A DNA stretch of 49,550 nucleotides from the NCBI GenBank assembly GCA_900318245.1, contig ONJT01000027.1:1-49550 (forward strand), in the 5' to 3' direction. Positions within the stretch are counted from its first letter, which is position 1; every line of letters starts with the position of its first letter. The translations under genes and the position numbers were made by a program. The DNA is from an uncultured Bacteroidales bacterium. GTDB taxonomy: Bacteria; Bacteroidota; Bacteroidia; Bacteroidales; Paludibacteraceae. The notes under the pieces are model-generated. The model was not told where the DNA came from. It saw only the letters and a list, made by a program, of their open reading frames with translations, and ran no database searches. Positions 6,436-14,537 of the stretch are shown one piece after another.

Positions 6436-6882
6436 TTAGTTCAGTTGACTTTGAACGACTTGTGCTACCATCTTGCCGTCTGCGTTAGGCAGCGCAGCTT
6501 TGATGGCTTTCACGAAGAGTCCCATGTTCTTCTTCTCTGCTTCCCAGCCGTTTGCCTCTTTGGCGGTGTTGAAAGCGTGAATGATATCTTCTTCGCTGGC
6601 TGCTTGGGGAAGGAAAGTCTCCAACACCGTGATCTGTGCCTGCTCGGCATCGGCTAACTCCTGACGTTTGGCCGCGAGGTATTGCTCGACGGACTCTTGC
6701 CGCTGCTTGACCATCTTCTTGATGATCTGAATCTCATCCGCATCGGTCAGTTCTTTACCTGCATTCTCTTTGCTGGTTTGCCAATTGAGGAATGCACTCT
6801 TGATGGCGCGCAGCGTCTCTGTGCGTACGGAATCATGGTTTTTCATTGCCTCCATGATCAAGGCATTGATGTTATTCTTCAT
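6436..6882 (-). CDS. yqeY: GatB/YqeY domain-containing protein
   Basis: A 148-residue protein of the YqeY family, which matches the tail domain of the aspartyl/glutamyl-tRNA amidotransferase B subunit. It starts with the usual helix NINALIMEAMKNHDSVRTET, then has the charged helix KELTDADEIQIIKKMVKQRQ and the GatB-tail part LETFLPQAASEEDI, NGWEAEKKNMGLFVKAIK and ADGKMVAQVVQSQL. The length is standard for the family. The precise role is unknown; a link to tRNA-dependent amide formation is suggested by homology only. It lies 44 bases downstream of menA on the same strand with no clear promoter between, so it may be the last gene of the ttcA-DUF486-menA unit. A terminator follows at 6378-6415. 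Confidence 0.9.
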   Translation of the reverse strand: MKNNINALIMEAMKNHDSVRTETLRAIKSAFLNWQTSKENAGKELTDADEIQIIKKMVKQRQESVEQYLAAKRQELADAEQAQITVLETFLPQAASEEDIIHAFNTAKEANGWEAEKKNMGLFVKAIKAALPNADGKMVAQVVQSQLN

Positions 6883-6926
6883 TGTGCTTTATATGATTAA
6901 GATGATTAACGAACTTGAAAAATTTT

Positions 6927-7790
6927 TCATACCCATCCAAGGGCTGCGACGAGCAGGGTGGAGAGCATGAGGACGGGCATCTGTTTGTCCAGACTACTGC
7001 TCTCGTGCGTCCATATATATCCCACATGCCAAGCCCAGACGGGCGCTACGCAAAGCACCCAGTTGTGGTCGAACGTCACGAAGATGATCAGGCAGATAAA
7101 CAGGAGGCAGGTATGGTAAATCTTTCCCCCGCGCGCGCCTAACCTGCTCGCGAGCGTGCGCTTGCCATGCGCGCGGTCATTATTCATATCGCGTATGTTA
7201 TTGAGGTTGAGCACCCCGACGCAGGGTAAGCCGATGGCGATGCCGCACCATATGACTTCGGACGTCAGCGTCTGCGTCTGCAGGTAATACCCGCCGAGGG
7301 TGCTGAGCAGACCGAAGAACAGGAACACACCTAAATCCCCGAGACCCATGTAGCCGTAACTATGCTTGCCAAGCGTGTAGGTGACTGCGCCTATGATGGC
7401 GAGGAGTCCGAGTCCTAAGAAGAGGAGGACATTGGTGATTGATGAATGATGATTGATGATTGGTATACCGAAGGCGGTGAAGACGAGGGCGGTGCCGAAG
7501 AGGACACAGAGACCGACGAAGCACCATATCATTGTTTTCATCTGCTTGACGGTGATGGTGCCGGCTTGCAGCCCATACGCCTCGCGTCCTTTCTGATTCG
7601 CGTCCGTGCCCTTGAGGGCGTCACCCAGTTCGTTGCTCAGGTTGCTCAGGATCTGAAGACTTAGCGTCGTGAGGATAGCCAGAGCGAAAATCCACCAGTT
7701 GGACCAACCGGCCAAACCCGTTCCTAAGACGATACCCGACATCGAGAGGGGTAAGGTGCGGAGACGAAGCGATTGAATATAGGGATTCAT
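6927..7790 (-). CDS. menA: 1,4-dihydroxy-2-naphthoate polyprenyltransferase (MenA)
   Basis: A 287-residue UbiA-superfamily membrane prenyltransferase that attaches the polyprenyl chain to dihydroxynaphthoate in menaquinone synthesis. Visible: RLRTLPLSMSGIVLGTGLA at the N-terminus, the first Asp-rich motif in NLSNELGDALKGTD (~residues 50-63), and the second in NNIRDMNNDRAHGKRTLA (~196-213), which bind Mg-diphosphate. Eight or so transmembrane helices fit the family. I chose the ATG at 7790, two bases after the stop of the upstream DUF486 gene; an earlier in-frame ATG would lie inside that gene. A menaquinone pathway fits Bacteroidales respiration. Confidence 0.92.
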   Translation of the reverse strand: MNPYIQSLRLRTLPLSMSGIVLGTGLAGWSNWWIFALAILTTLSLQILSNLSNELGDALKGTDANQKGREAYGLQAGTITVKQMKTMIWCFVGLCVLFGTALVFTAFGIPIINHHSSITNVLLFLGLGLLAIIGAVTYTLGKHSYGYMGLGDLGVFLFFGLLSTLGGYYLQTQTLTSEVIWCGIAIGLPCVGVLNLNNIRDMNNDRAHGKRTLASRLGARGGKIYHTCLLFICLIIFVTFDHNWVLCVAPVWAWHVGYIWTHESSSLDKQMPVLMLSTLLVAALGWV

Positions 7791-7791
7791 A

Positions 7792-8163
7792 TTATTTGAA
7801 ACCAAAGACAAAATAGACAGCACCGATGAGCAAGAGGAAGGCTACGCAGTGGTTCCAGCGCAGGGGCATCTGGAAAGCGATAGCCGAGAAGACAACAAAG
7901 ACCACCAGGGTGATGACTTCCTGAATGACCTTCAGTTGCATCAGCGTGAAGGGTCCACCGTTGCCCGCAAAACCGATGCGATTCGCCGGCACTTGCAGAC
8001 AATACTCGAAGAAAGCGATGCCCCAGGAAAGGAGAATCACAAAGATAAGAGGCGTGGCGTTGGTGAAGAAACCGGTCTGCTGCAGTTTCAGGTGACCATA
8101 CCACGCAAGCGTCATGAAGATGTTCGACGCGAGGAGTAATAAAATAGTGTATAATCCGTTCAT
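7792..8163 (-). CDS. DMT-superfamily protein, DUF486
   Basis: A 123-residue protein with four transmembrane helices. The sequence, including NIFMTLAWYGHLK, WGIAFFEYCLQVPANRIG and FTLMQLKVIQEVITLVVFVV, is characteristic of DUF486, a small multidrug-resistance-like branch of the drug/metabolite transporter superfamily. The function is not known. The start (8163) overlaps the stop of ttcA by 4 bases and the stop is directly before menA, so the three genes ttcA, DUF486 and menA form a translationally coupled unit. Confidence 0.85.
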   Translation of the reverse strand: MNGLYTILLLLASNIFMTLAWYGHLKLQQTGFFTNATPLIFVILLSWGIAFFEYCLQVPANRIGFAGNGGPFTLMQLKVIQEVITLVVFVVFSAIAFQMPLRWNHCVAFLLLIGAVYFVFGFK

Positions 8164-8921
8164 ACTTTAGGTAAATAGTCCGTTTTGATATTGGTCATGG
8201 CTCCGAAGAGGGAGTCGATGGCTTCGGGGTTGAGGGTTTTGATGTGCTCGAGCAGTTCTTTCACTTTCTCGCGGGACGAGACATGCTCGAAAGGACAGAG
8301 TTTGGTCTGTTTCTCATACCCGCGCATGGCGGCGTAGGTGACGATGTCCGCTTCGTCAATGAGGAATAGCGGCCGGATTAGTTGCAGCGGCATCTTGTCC
8401 AGTTGCAGGATCGGCGGCATGGTAGCGAAAGCGCCCTGGAAGAACAGGTTCATCAGCAGCGTCTGCGCCACATCGTCGCGATGGTGGCCGAAAGCAATCT
8501 TGTTGCAGCCCAACTCCTGCGCGGCATTGAAGAGCGCCTTGCGGCGATACCAGGAGCAGAGGAAACAGGGGTTCTGAGTAGTCCGAGTATTCGGAGTATT
8601 CGGAAGTTCACCGATCTCGGTGTCGCGGACGATGAGGGGGACCTTGGCTTCGGCGCAGAAGGGCTCGAGGTAGGAAAGGTCGGTATGGTAATCCCGCTCT
8701 TTGACCCGCACGTGAAGGGCAGTGACTTTGAAGCGGGGTTTGTAAATCTGCGCGCGGCGACCCAGCAGTTCGGTGAGCAGCAGACTGTCTTTGCCGCCGC
8801 TGAGGCCGATGAGAATATGGTCGTCGTCGGCGATGAGCTGATAGTCAGCGCATGCTTTATGGAAACGCTTCGTGAGGCGATTCAGTTGCTTTTCGAGTGC
8901 TATCTGTTCCGGGGTCTTCAT
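8160..8921 (-). CDS. ttcA: tRNA 2-thiocytidine synthetase-like PP-loop protein (TtcA)
   Basis: A 253-residue PP-loop ATPase of the TtcA/TtuA group, which thiolates tRNA using an iron-sulfur cluster. The ATP-binding loop LIGLSGGKDSLLL is near residues 37-49, the cluster-binding pair is in NPCFLCSWYRR (~117-127), and a third Cys is in TKLCPFEH (~208). HRDDVAQTLLMN is the conserved helix after the active site. The gene starts just inside a promoter at 8943-8975 that overlaps the oppositely directed aroC promoter. Odd: between strand and Cys pair the protein carries an Asn-Thr-X tripeptide run (NTPNTRTTQN) encoded by a 9-bp tandem repeat at 8572-8607. Confidence 0.88.
   Translation of the reverse strand: MKTPEQIALEKQLNRLTKRFHKACADYQLIADDDHILIGLSGGKDSLLLTELLGRRAQIYKPRFKVTALHVRVKERDYHTDLSYLEPFCAEAKVPLIVRDTEIGELPNTPNTRTTQNPCFLCSWYRRKALFNAAQELGCNKIAFGHHRDDVAQTLLMNLFFQGAFATMPPILQLDKMPLQLIRPLFLIDEADIVTYAAMRGYEKQTKLCPFEHVSSREKVKELLEHIKTLNPEAIDSLFGAMTNIKTDYLPKV
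8572..8607. repeat. 9-bp tandem repeat inside ttcA
   Basis: Four units of a TTCNGAGTA-type nonamer (TTCTGAGTA, GTCCGAGTA, TTCGGAGTA, TTCGGAAGT). In the ttcA frame they encode Asn-Thr-Pro / Asn-Thr-Arg / Thr-Thr-Gln. The same nonamer family occurs at 23321-23365 and 31220-31246. Confidence 0.7.
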
Positions 8922-8942
8922 GTCGAAACCAAATTTTGCGTC

Positions 8943-8975
8943 GCAAAATTACAACAAAAAAATGACATGCGCAAA
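8943..8975 (-). promoter_or_regulatory. promoter of the ttcA-DUF486-menA unit
   Basis: On the minus strand: TTTG (8975-8972), 20 bp, TAATTTTGC (8951-8943). The spacer contains GTCATTTTTTTG, as in the promoters at 34613 and 42773. Confidence 0.75.
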
Positions 8976-9000
8976 TAAAAATGCAAAAATGCAGTAAGTT

Positions 9001-9033
9001 CTTGCATATGTCGCAAAAAAGCAGTACTTTTGC
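9001..9033 (+). promoter_or_regulatory. promoter of aroC
   Basis: CTTG (9001-9004), 20 bp, TACTTTTGC (9025-9033). The -7 region shares GCAGTACTTTTGCA with the tRNA-Leu, rpsU and rpsO promoters. It is divergent from the ttcA promoter. The ATG follows at 9053. Confidence 0.75.
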
Positions 9034-9052
9034 AGTTGCAAAAGTGAAGAAG

Positions 9053-9958
9053 ATGACCAATACGTTTGGAGACAAGTGGAGTTTTACCTCTTTCGGCGAG
9101 TCGCACGGCGCGGCGATAGGCGGTGTGCTGGATGGTGTTCCGGCAGGCTTGCGTATTGACTTTGCGCTTATTTGTCAGGAGTTAGCACGCCGTGCAGGTC
9201 GAGGAGCAGTTGGCGCTTCTGCCCGTGCAAAGAGCGAGCCCGACGAAGTGGAGTGGTTAAGCGGCGTGATGGATGGTGTTACGCTCGGTACTCCGATTGC
9301 GTTTCTCATTCGCAATAAAGATGCGCGGCCGGAAGACTATGAATACCTCAAGCATACCTATCGTGTGGGACACGCCGATAAGGTATATGAGCAGAAATAC
9401 GGTATCCGCGATTGGAGAGGTGGAGGCAGAGCGAGTGCGCGCGAGACGGCCGCACGTGTAGTAGCCGGATGCATCGCCAAGCAGGAACTGGCAGCAAAGG
9501 ATATCGCGATACATGCGGAGCTCATACAGGTAGGCGCAGAGAAAAACCCGGCGAAGTTCGCTGAGACGATTGCGGCTTATCAAAAAGACGGCGACTCCAT
9601 AGGCGGCATCATCGAGTGCCGTATCACGGGTCTTCCTGTCGGAACAGGCGAACCGATCTTCGACAAACTCCAAGCCCACCTGGCATACGCGGTGATGAGT
9701 ATCAATGCCTGCAAGGGTTTTGAGTACGGCACGGGTTTTGGCGGCGTGACTGAACCGGGCAGCGCCATCAATGGTATCAGCGGAGGTATAGCAGGCGGCA
9801 TAGCGGATGGAACAGAGATCGTGTTCCGCTGCGTGTTCAAACCCACACCGAGTACGCCGAAGGCAGGCGTGAAGGGACGGCATGATGCGTGCGTAGCCGT
9901 ACGGGCGGTACCGGTGGTTGAAGCTATGACAGCTTTGGCTTTGGTACAGTTTTTGTAG
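9053..9958 (+). CDS. aroC: chorismate synthase
   Basis: A 301-residue enzyme that converts 5-enolpyruvylshikimate-3-phosphate to chorismate, the last step of the shikimate pathway, using reduced FMN. Conserved signatures are present: FTSFGESHGAAIGG near the start, VGHADKVYEQKYGIRDWRGG with GRASARETAARVVAG, AVMSINACKGFEYGTGF, and GRHDACVAVRAVPVVEAM at the end. At 301 residues it is about 50 shorter than most bacterial AroC (~355). The shortening is spread over loops, mainly in the FMN-loop region between the two beta-alpha units and the C-terminal tail, while core motifs remain. I chose the ATG at 9053, just before the NTFGDKW start of the family and 20 bases after the -7 box. It ends with a normal TAG stop. 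Confidence 0.92.
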   Translation: MTNTFGDKWSFTSFGESHGAAIGGVLDGVPAGLRIDFALICQELARRAGRGAVGASARAKSEPDEVEWLSGVMDGVTLGTPIAFLIRNKDARPEDYEYLKHTYRVGHADKVYEQKYGIRDWRGGGRASARETAARVVAGCIAKQELAAKDIAIHAELIQVGAEKNPAKFAETIAAYQKDGDSIGGIIECRITGLPVGTGEPIFDKLQAHLAYAVMSINACKGFEYGTGFGGVTEPGSAINGISGGIAGGIADGTEIVFRCVFKPTPSTPKAGVKGRHDACVAVRAVPVVEAMTALALVQFL

Positions 9959-10004
9959 AGTAAAATAACGAAATAAACGTTTAATAATTTAGCAAAAGAT
10001 AATT

Positions 10005-10244
10005 ATGGCACAGAAGAAATTAACTCGCTCCAGCAGCAACAAAGTGTTGGCTGGTGTATTGGGTGGTCTCGCTGAGTACTTCGAAGTAGATGCTACCCTG
10101 ATTCGCGTTTGCTACGCTGCACTCTCCGTATTGTCTGCCGGTTTCCCTGGCATCCTGCTGTACATCATCATGGTGCTCATCATTCCGATGAAAGGACCGG
10201 AAGATCCAAGGGATAAGTTCGAGGATGCAGAAGTAGTGAAATAA
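10005..10244 (+). CDS. PspC domain-containing protein
   Basis: A 79-residue protein consisting of one PspC domain: KLTRSSSNKVLAGVLGGLAE followed by a hydrophobic stretch ending in LLYIIMVLIIPM. In Enterobacteria PspC is a membrane sensor of the phage-shock response; short stand-alone PspC proteins in Bacteroidales are of unknown role, probably envelope-related. It lies 46 bases downstream of aroC and may be cotranscribed with it. A terminator hairpin follows directly. Confidence 0.88.
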   Translation: MAQKKLTRSSSNKVLAGVLGGLAEYFEVDATLIRVCYAALSVLSAGFPGILLYIIMVLIIPMKGPEDPRDKFEDAEVVK

Positions 10245-10274
10245 AAAAAGCGGCTCAAAAGAGTCGCTTTTTTA
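10245..10274. terminator. bidirectional terminator between pspC-like gene and exuT-like gene
   Basis: A-run, GCGGCTC, AAAA loop, GAGTCGC, then a T-run. Two convergent genes end on either side, so one hairpin can serve both. Confidence 0.85.
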
Positions 10275-10287
10275 TTGACCGATTAGT

Positions 10288-11739
10288 TTATTTTACCACA
10301 ACCGGTTCGTACTTAGGAACTAAAGTCTTCATCACGCTCCATCCGATGAGGTAAGCTACCGCACAGATGCAGAAGATGATCATGTAGCCCGCGGGTTTGC
10401 CGCTGAAGCCGAAGAACTGGAAGGCTTCACCCATCTTCTCGGCGTGCGTGAAGAGCATACCCGAGCCTTTGTTGATGAGGAACGAACCTACACCACCTGC
10501 CATGGCGCCGATACCGGTGATGGTAGCAACGGCCGACTTAGGGAACATATCACCCGTCGTCGAGAAGATATTGGCACTCCAACTCTGGTGCGCTGCACCA
10601 ACGATACCGATGATGATGGCTACTGCCCAAGGACCGTAGATACCACCGAGGGGTTGTGCAAAGAGCGCGAAGATCGGGAAGAACGCGAAGATCAACATCG
10701 CGCGCATGCGACCTGCGTACGGCTCCATGCCTTTCTTCTCCACAAAGATCTTCGGCAGGTAACCACCGAACAGCGAAACGACCGTTACGATCGCATACAG
10801 CGTAAAGATTAACGCAATACCTTGCGGGTCAGAAGCCTTGATACCAAACTGATCCTGGAAATAAGCCGGTGCCCAGAACAGGAAGAACCACCATACACCG
10901 TCGGTCATGAACTTACCAAACGCAAACGACCAAGTCTGTTTGTGCTTGAATGCCTCACCAAATGACATCTGTTTCTCCTCTTTTACTTCCTCTTTCGGAG
11001 CATCTTTCTCGTCTTGGTGGATATACTCGAGTTCTGCATCATTCACATGCTTGCTCTCCTCCGGTTTGTCATAGACAAAGATCCAGATACCGGCCCAGAT
11101 GAAGCCCAGCGCACCGATGATGATGAACGCCCACTCCCATCCCATAGCTTTCGCCAGCAGAGGGATAGTAGCCGGAGCGGCGAGTGCACCTACGGACGCA
11201 CCTGCGTTGAACAACGCGGTAGCGAACGCACGGTCTTTTTTGGGGAAATACTCTGCGGTCACCTTGATGGCAGCCGGGAAGTTGCCTGCCTCACCCAGTC
11301 CGAGAATCAGACGGCAAGCAAGGAAGAGCCATACACTCACCATCGAGATCGTCGCAGCGAGTGCACTTCCGGCTTCTACCGCACGCAAAGCAGCTACGCT
11401 GTCTACGCCATCCACGAACCAAGTGGTGGCGATACCGCAAGCGGCGTGCATGATAGCACCCAGCGACCAGATGACGATCGCCCAGAGGTAACCTTTCTTC
11501 GTGCCCATCCAGTCGATGAACTTACCGGCGAAGAGGCAGAAGATCGCATAGGCGATGGAGAACACACCGGTGATCGTTCCGTAGTCGGAGTCGGTCCAGT
11601 GGAACTCGGGTTGGATGAACTCTTTGAAGGTCAGGGACAGCACCTGGCGGTCCATATAATTGACCGTAGTGGCGAAGAAGAGCATCGCACACATGACCCA
11701 ACGCCAGTTGGTCATGACGGTTTTCTTGATATCACTCAT
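10288..11739 (-). CDS. MFS hexuronate transporter (ExuT-like)
   Basis: A 483-residue major facilitator with about 12 transmembrane helices of the anion:cation symporter family. The first helix segment TTVNYMDRQVLSL contains the NYxDR motif typical of hexuronate and glucarate transporters (ExuT, GudP), and the GLGEAGNFPAAIKVTAEYFP motif is also typical. A charged cytoplasmic loop (KDAPKEEVKEEKQ) separates the halves. Substrate uptake of galacturonate or glucuronate is inferred from the family and from the neighbours eda, kdgK and uxaC, which act on the same sugars. It is the last gene of the cluster on the minus strand, 9 bases after eda. Confidence 0.85.
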   Translation of the reverse strand: MSDIKKTVMTNWRWVMCAMLFFATTVNYMDRQVLSLTFKEFIQPEFHWTDSDYGTITGVFSIAYAIFCLFAGKFIDWMGTKKGYLWAIVIWSLGAIMHAACGIATTWFVDGVDSVAALRAVEAGSALAATISMVSVWLFLACRLILGLGEAGNFPAAIKVTAEYFPKKDRAFATALFNAGASVGALAAPATIPLLAKAMGWEWAFIIIGALGFIWAGIWIFVYDKPEESKHVNDAELEYIHQDEKDAPKEEVKEEKQMSFGEAFKHKQTWSFAFGKFMTDGVWWFFLFWAPAYFQDQFGIKASDPQGIALIFTLYAIVTVVSLFGGYLPKIFVEKKGMEPYAGRMRAMLIFAFFPIFALFAQPLGGIYGPWAVAIIIGIVGAAHQSWSANIFSTTGDMFPKSAVATITGIGAMAGGVGSFLINKGSGMLFTHAEKMGEAFQFFGFSGKPAGYMIIFCICAVAYLIGWSVMKTLVPKYEPVVVK

Positions 11740-11748
11740 AACGATTCA

Positions 11749-12417
11749 TTATTTGCGGCAAGCCGCGATGATTTCAAAACATTCTTTGCACTTGTCGGTC
11801 ACGTACTTCCAGTCGCCGGCTTTCACTTTGTCGGACGGGAAGAGTTTCGATCCCATACCTACGCAGTACACGCCTGCAGCGAACCACTTCTCGAGGTTCT
11901 CTTTCTCGGGAGCGACACCGCCGGTCACCATGATCTTCGACCATGGCATCGGAGCCATCAGACCTTTCACGAGGTTCGGACCTACTACATCACCCGGGAA
12001 GACCTTCGTGAAGTCGCATCCTACCTCTTGCGCCAAGCCTATCTCACTCGGTGTGAGACAACCCGGGCAGTAGGTGACACAGCGACGGTTACATACCACC
12101 GCGATATCCTTGTTGAACAACGGGCCTACAACGAAGCAAGCGCCGAGTTGGATATACAGCGAAGCGGTCGGAGCATCTACCACAGAGCCCACACCCAGTG
12201 CCAGTTCCGGACACTCGGTCAGCGCCCAATGACTCAACTCGCCGAATACCTCGTGCGCGAAATCGCCGCGGTTGGTGAACTCGAACGCGCGTACACCGCC
12301 TTCGTAACAAGCCTTAATCACGTTCTTGCATACCTCCACATCCTTGTGGTAGAACACAGGAACCATCGGAGCGGCCTTAATCTTGGCCATCACCTCAAAC
12401 TTATCGAACTTTGCCAT
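11749..12417 (-). CDS. eda: 2-dehydro-3-deoxyphosphogluconate (KDPG) aldolase
   Basis: A 222-residue class I aldolase that splits KDPG into pyruvate and glyceraldehyde 3-phosphate. The Schiff-base lysine is in [13 protein letters not shown] and the general-base glutamate in [10 protein letters not shown]; the phosphate-binding [13 protein letters not shown] and VGMGSKLF segments are present. The length is slightly above the E. coli enzyme (213). It lies between kdgK (12 bases upstream) and the transporter gene. Some members also act on 4-hydroxy-2-oxoglutarate. Together with kdgK it completes the lower hexuronate route. Confidence 0.93.
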   Translation of the reverse strand: MAKFDKFEVMAKIKAAPMVPVFYHKDVEVCKNVIKACYEGGVRAFEFTNRGDFAHEVFGELSHWALTECPELALGVGSVVDAPTASLYIQLGACFVVGPLFNKDIAVVCNRRCVTYCPGCLTPSEIGLAQEVGCDFTKVFPGDVVGPNLVKGLMAPMPWSKIMVTGGVAPEKENLEKWFAAGVYCVGMGSKLFPSDKVKAGDWKYVTDKCKECFEIIAACRK

Positions 12418-12429
12418 AATGATCGTTTT

Positions 12430-13455
12430 TTAGCGTTGAACACGTCCGTTTGCGTTACCACCTGCAAGGCTCAGTACCTCATCCTCGCTTACGAGGTTGT
12501 AGTCGCCGTTGATAGTGTGCTTGAGCGCCGAAGCAGCTACTGCGAACTCAAGAGCCGATGCCTGGTCGCCCGGATACTTGAGCATACCGTGGATCAGACC
12601 GCCGGAGAACGAGTCACCACCACCTACGCGGTCGATGATCGGGTTGATCTCGTAACGCTTGGACTGATAGAACTCTTTACCGTTGTAGATCATGGCCTTC
12701 CAGCCGTTGAAGGTAGCGCTAAAGGACTCGCGGAGCGTCGAAACAACATACTTGAAGCCGAACTCTTTCATCATCTGCTCGAAGATACCTTTGTAACCCT
12801 CGGCGTTGGTCTCACCGCCTTCTACATCTGCATCGGGCTTGAAGCCGAGGCACAGCTCTGCGTCTTCCTCATTACCGATACATACATCGACATACTTCAT
12901 CAGCGGACGCATGATCGAGATAGCTTTCTCGCTCGTCCAGAGTTTCTTGCGGAAGTTCAGGTCAACCGATACGGTTACACCGTGACGTTTCGCAGCCTCG
13001 CAAGCCAGTTTTGTGATCTCAGCAGCTTTATCCGAGATAGCCGGAGTGATACCGCTCCAGTGGAACCATGCTGCGCCTTCCATGATCTTGTCGAAGTCAA
13101 AGTCCTTCGGATCAGCCTCAGCGATAGCGCTGTGAGCACGGTCGTAGATAACCTTTGACGGACGCATCGAAGCACCTGTCTCGCAGTAGTACAGACCGAT
13201 ACGGTCACCGCCACGAACGATGTAATCGTCCTTCACACCGTAACGGCGGAGCGAGTTAACAGCAATCTGACCGATCTCATGTTTCGGCAGTTTGGTTACC
13301 AGGTAAGCCTCGTGACCATAATTGGCGCACGAGATAGCCACATTAGCCTCACCACCACCCGGGATGATACGGAAATGATCAGACTGAATGAAACGGTCTT
13401 GTCCTTCCGGACTCAGGCGAAGCATGATCTCGCCCAACGTAATAATTTTAGCCAT
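12430..13455 (-). CDS. kdgK: 2-dehydro-3-deoxygluconate kinase
   Basis: A 341-residue PfkB-family sugar kinase that phosphorylates 2-keto-3-deoxygluconate (KDG) to KDPG. Family signatures: MAKIITLGEIMLRLSP at the start, GGGEANVAISCANYG near residues 33-47, and the anion hole/catalytic base motif DRVGGGDSFSGGLIHGML (~275-292). KDG kinase identity is inferred from the neighbour eda and from overall resemblance to Bacteroidales KdgK. It begins the kdgK-eda-transporter run; the upstream 140 bases to the M23-like gene contain no clear consensus promoter. Confidence 0.88.
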   Translation of the reverse strand: MAKIITLGEIMLRLSPEGQDRFIQSDHFRIIPGGGEANVAISCANYGHEAYLVTKLPKHEIGQIAVNSLRRYGVKDDYIVRGGDRIGLYYCETGASMRPSKVIYDRAHSAIAEADPKDFDFDKIMEGAAWFHWSGITPAISDKAAEITKLACEAAKRHGVTVSVDLNFRKKLWTSEKAISIMRPLMKYVDVCIGNEEDAELCLGFKPDADVEGGETNAEGYKGIFEQMMKEFGFKYVVSTLRESFSATFNGWKAMIYNGKEFYQSKRYEINPIIDRVGGGDSFSGGLIHGMLKYPGDQASALEFAVAASALKHTINGDYNLVSEDEVLSLAGGNANGRVQR

Positions 13456-13598
13456 AGATCTAAAAATTAAATGATTTATATTTGTGTTAATTGTTATTTG
13501 CTATTTTTTCCTGGAATCCGCCGTGCATAGTGTCTCTGATCCACATTTCCCTGCAAACTATCCACTATATTCACCCACTTCGCTTTCATTTACTATTT

Positions 13599-14450
13599 CT
13601 ACTTTTTATGCTTGAAATAGCGTTTCTTTAGAGATTTACTCATATCTTGAGTAATGATTTCATCCGTCAATTCGGGGACGACAAGTGTGGTTGCTTTCTC
13701 GTACTGCACATATTGCGTACCATCCCAAATCTGCGGAACAAAATGAGTGTATGGATATTCTGTTGCCAGTTCTTTCTGTTTAAAATATTGTTCATCCAAA
13801 TACACGAACCCTACATATACATTCTCTCCCCTAACTAAGCCGATTGGTTGTCCTACTTCCACTGCATCGCCAGGGGTAACCAATGCCTTGAACATATGAT
13901 AATACACAGCGAATGTCTCGTCCACATGGTTGATTACCACACCTTTCTTATCGCCTGTCAGGCACGCTACTCCTCCACGCATAGCATAAACGGTATCGTT
14001 ATTCTCTTTCGCAAACGATATATAATTCTCTGTTCGTTCACTTTGCTTGAAATGTATGGTATGCGGATCAATTAAAATTCTCTCTTTCGCCTTAAAAGGA
14101 AACGCGTAGATAGCTTGTAGATAGTTCTTTTTCGGGAAGGTCCCGCGATAATAGCGATATTCGGTTGCGGCATAATTTCCTTCCGAAGCCTGTGATTGTA
14201 CTGGCCTGCTCTCCACTATATTCTCGCCCGGCAGTGCGTTATAATATCTCGCGCCCTTACGAACAACCATGTATGAACAATAATCTATATTGATATAAAT
14301 ACGATCTTTCGACTTGGTCGCATTGTTGTACCTGACTACATTTTTTACAATCGGCTCCGGGCTCTTGTATAAAGAGAACACCTGCAGAAACTCCTGCGCA
14401 GAAACCGTCGCCGCAACGATTAGTAGTACTATCGAAATTTTGAAGCGCAT
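13599..14450 (-). CDS. secreted M23/LytM-like protein lacking clear zinc ligands
   Basis: A 283-residue protein with an N-terminal signal peptide (MRFKISIVLLIVAATVSAQ). Residues ~152-215 resemble the LytM/M23 peptidase barrel: DTVYAMRGGVACLTG, GVVINHVDETFAVYYHMFKA and TPGDAVEVGQPIGLV. In active M23 enzymes an HxxxD motif precedes the first part and an HxH motif follows; here only one histidine (YYHMF, ~185) is obvious, so it is probably a catalytically inactive scaffold or activator type such as EnvC/NlpD-like domains. The rest has no known domain. It sits inside the hexuronate cluster without an obvious metabolic role and is more AT-rich than its neighbours. Confidence 0.6.
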   Translation of the reverse strand: MRFKISIVLLIVAATVSAQEFLQVFSLYKSPEPIVKNVVRYNNATKSKDRIYINIDYCSYMVVRKGARYYNALPGENIVESRPVQSQASEGNYAATEYRYYRGTFPKKNYLQAIYAFPFKAKERILIDPHTIHFKQSERTENYISFAKENNDTVYAMRGGVACLTGDKKGVVINHVDETFAVYYHMFKALVTPGDAVEVGQPIGLVRGENVYVGFVYLDEQYFKQKELATEYPYTHFVPQIWDGTQYVQYEKATTLVVPELTDEIITQDMSKSLKKRYFKHKK

Positions 14451-14488
14451 AGCAAACTATCGGGCATAGTTTTATTCGAAAACAACCA

Positions 14489-14524
14489 CCTCGCCTGCCT
14501 CCCTTTGCAGAGAGGCAAGCGGGG
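14489..14524. terminator. hairpin terminator after uxaC
   Basis: CCTCGCCTGCCTC (14489-14501) and GAGGCAAGCGGGG (14512-14524) form a 13-bp stem with two non-Watson-Crick positions. On the minus strand it is followed by GTTGTTTTC. Confidence 0.6.
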
Positions 14525-14537
14525 TGTGTGAGAGGGA

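Noticed and set aside
11014-13158. 714-residue open frame opposite the uronate genes
   Set aside because: It lies antisense to exuT-like, eda and kdgK genes, has no domain, and its openness follows from the codon use of the real genes.
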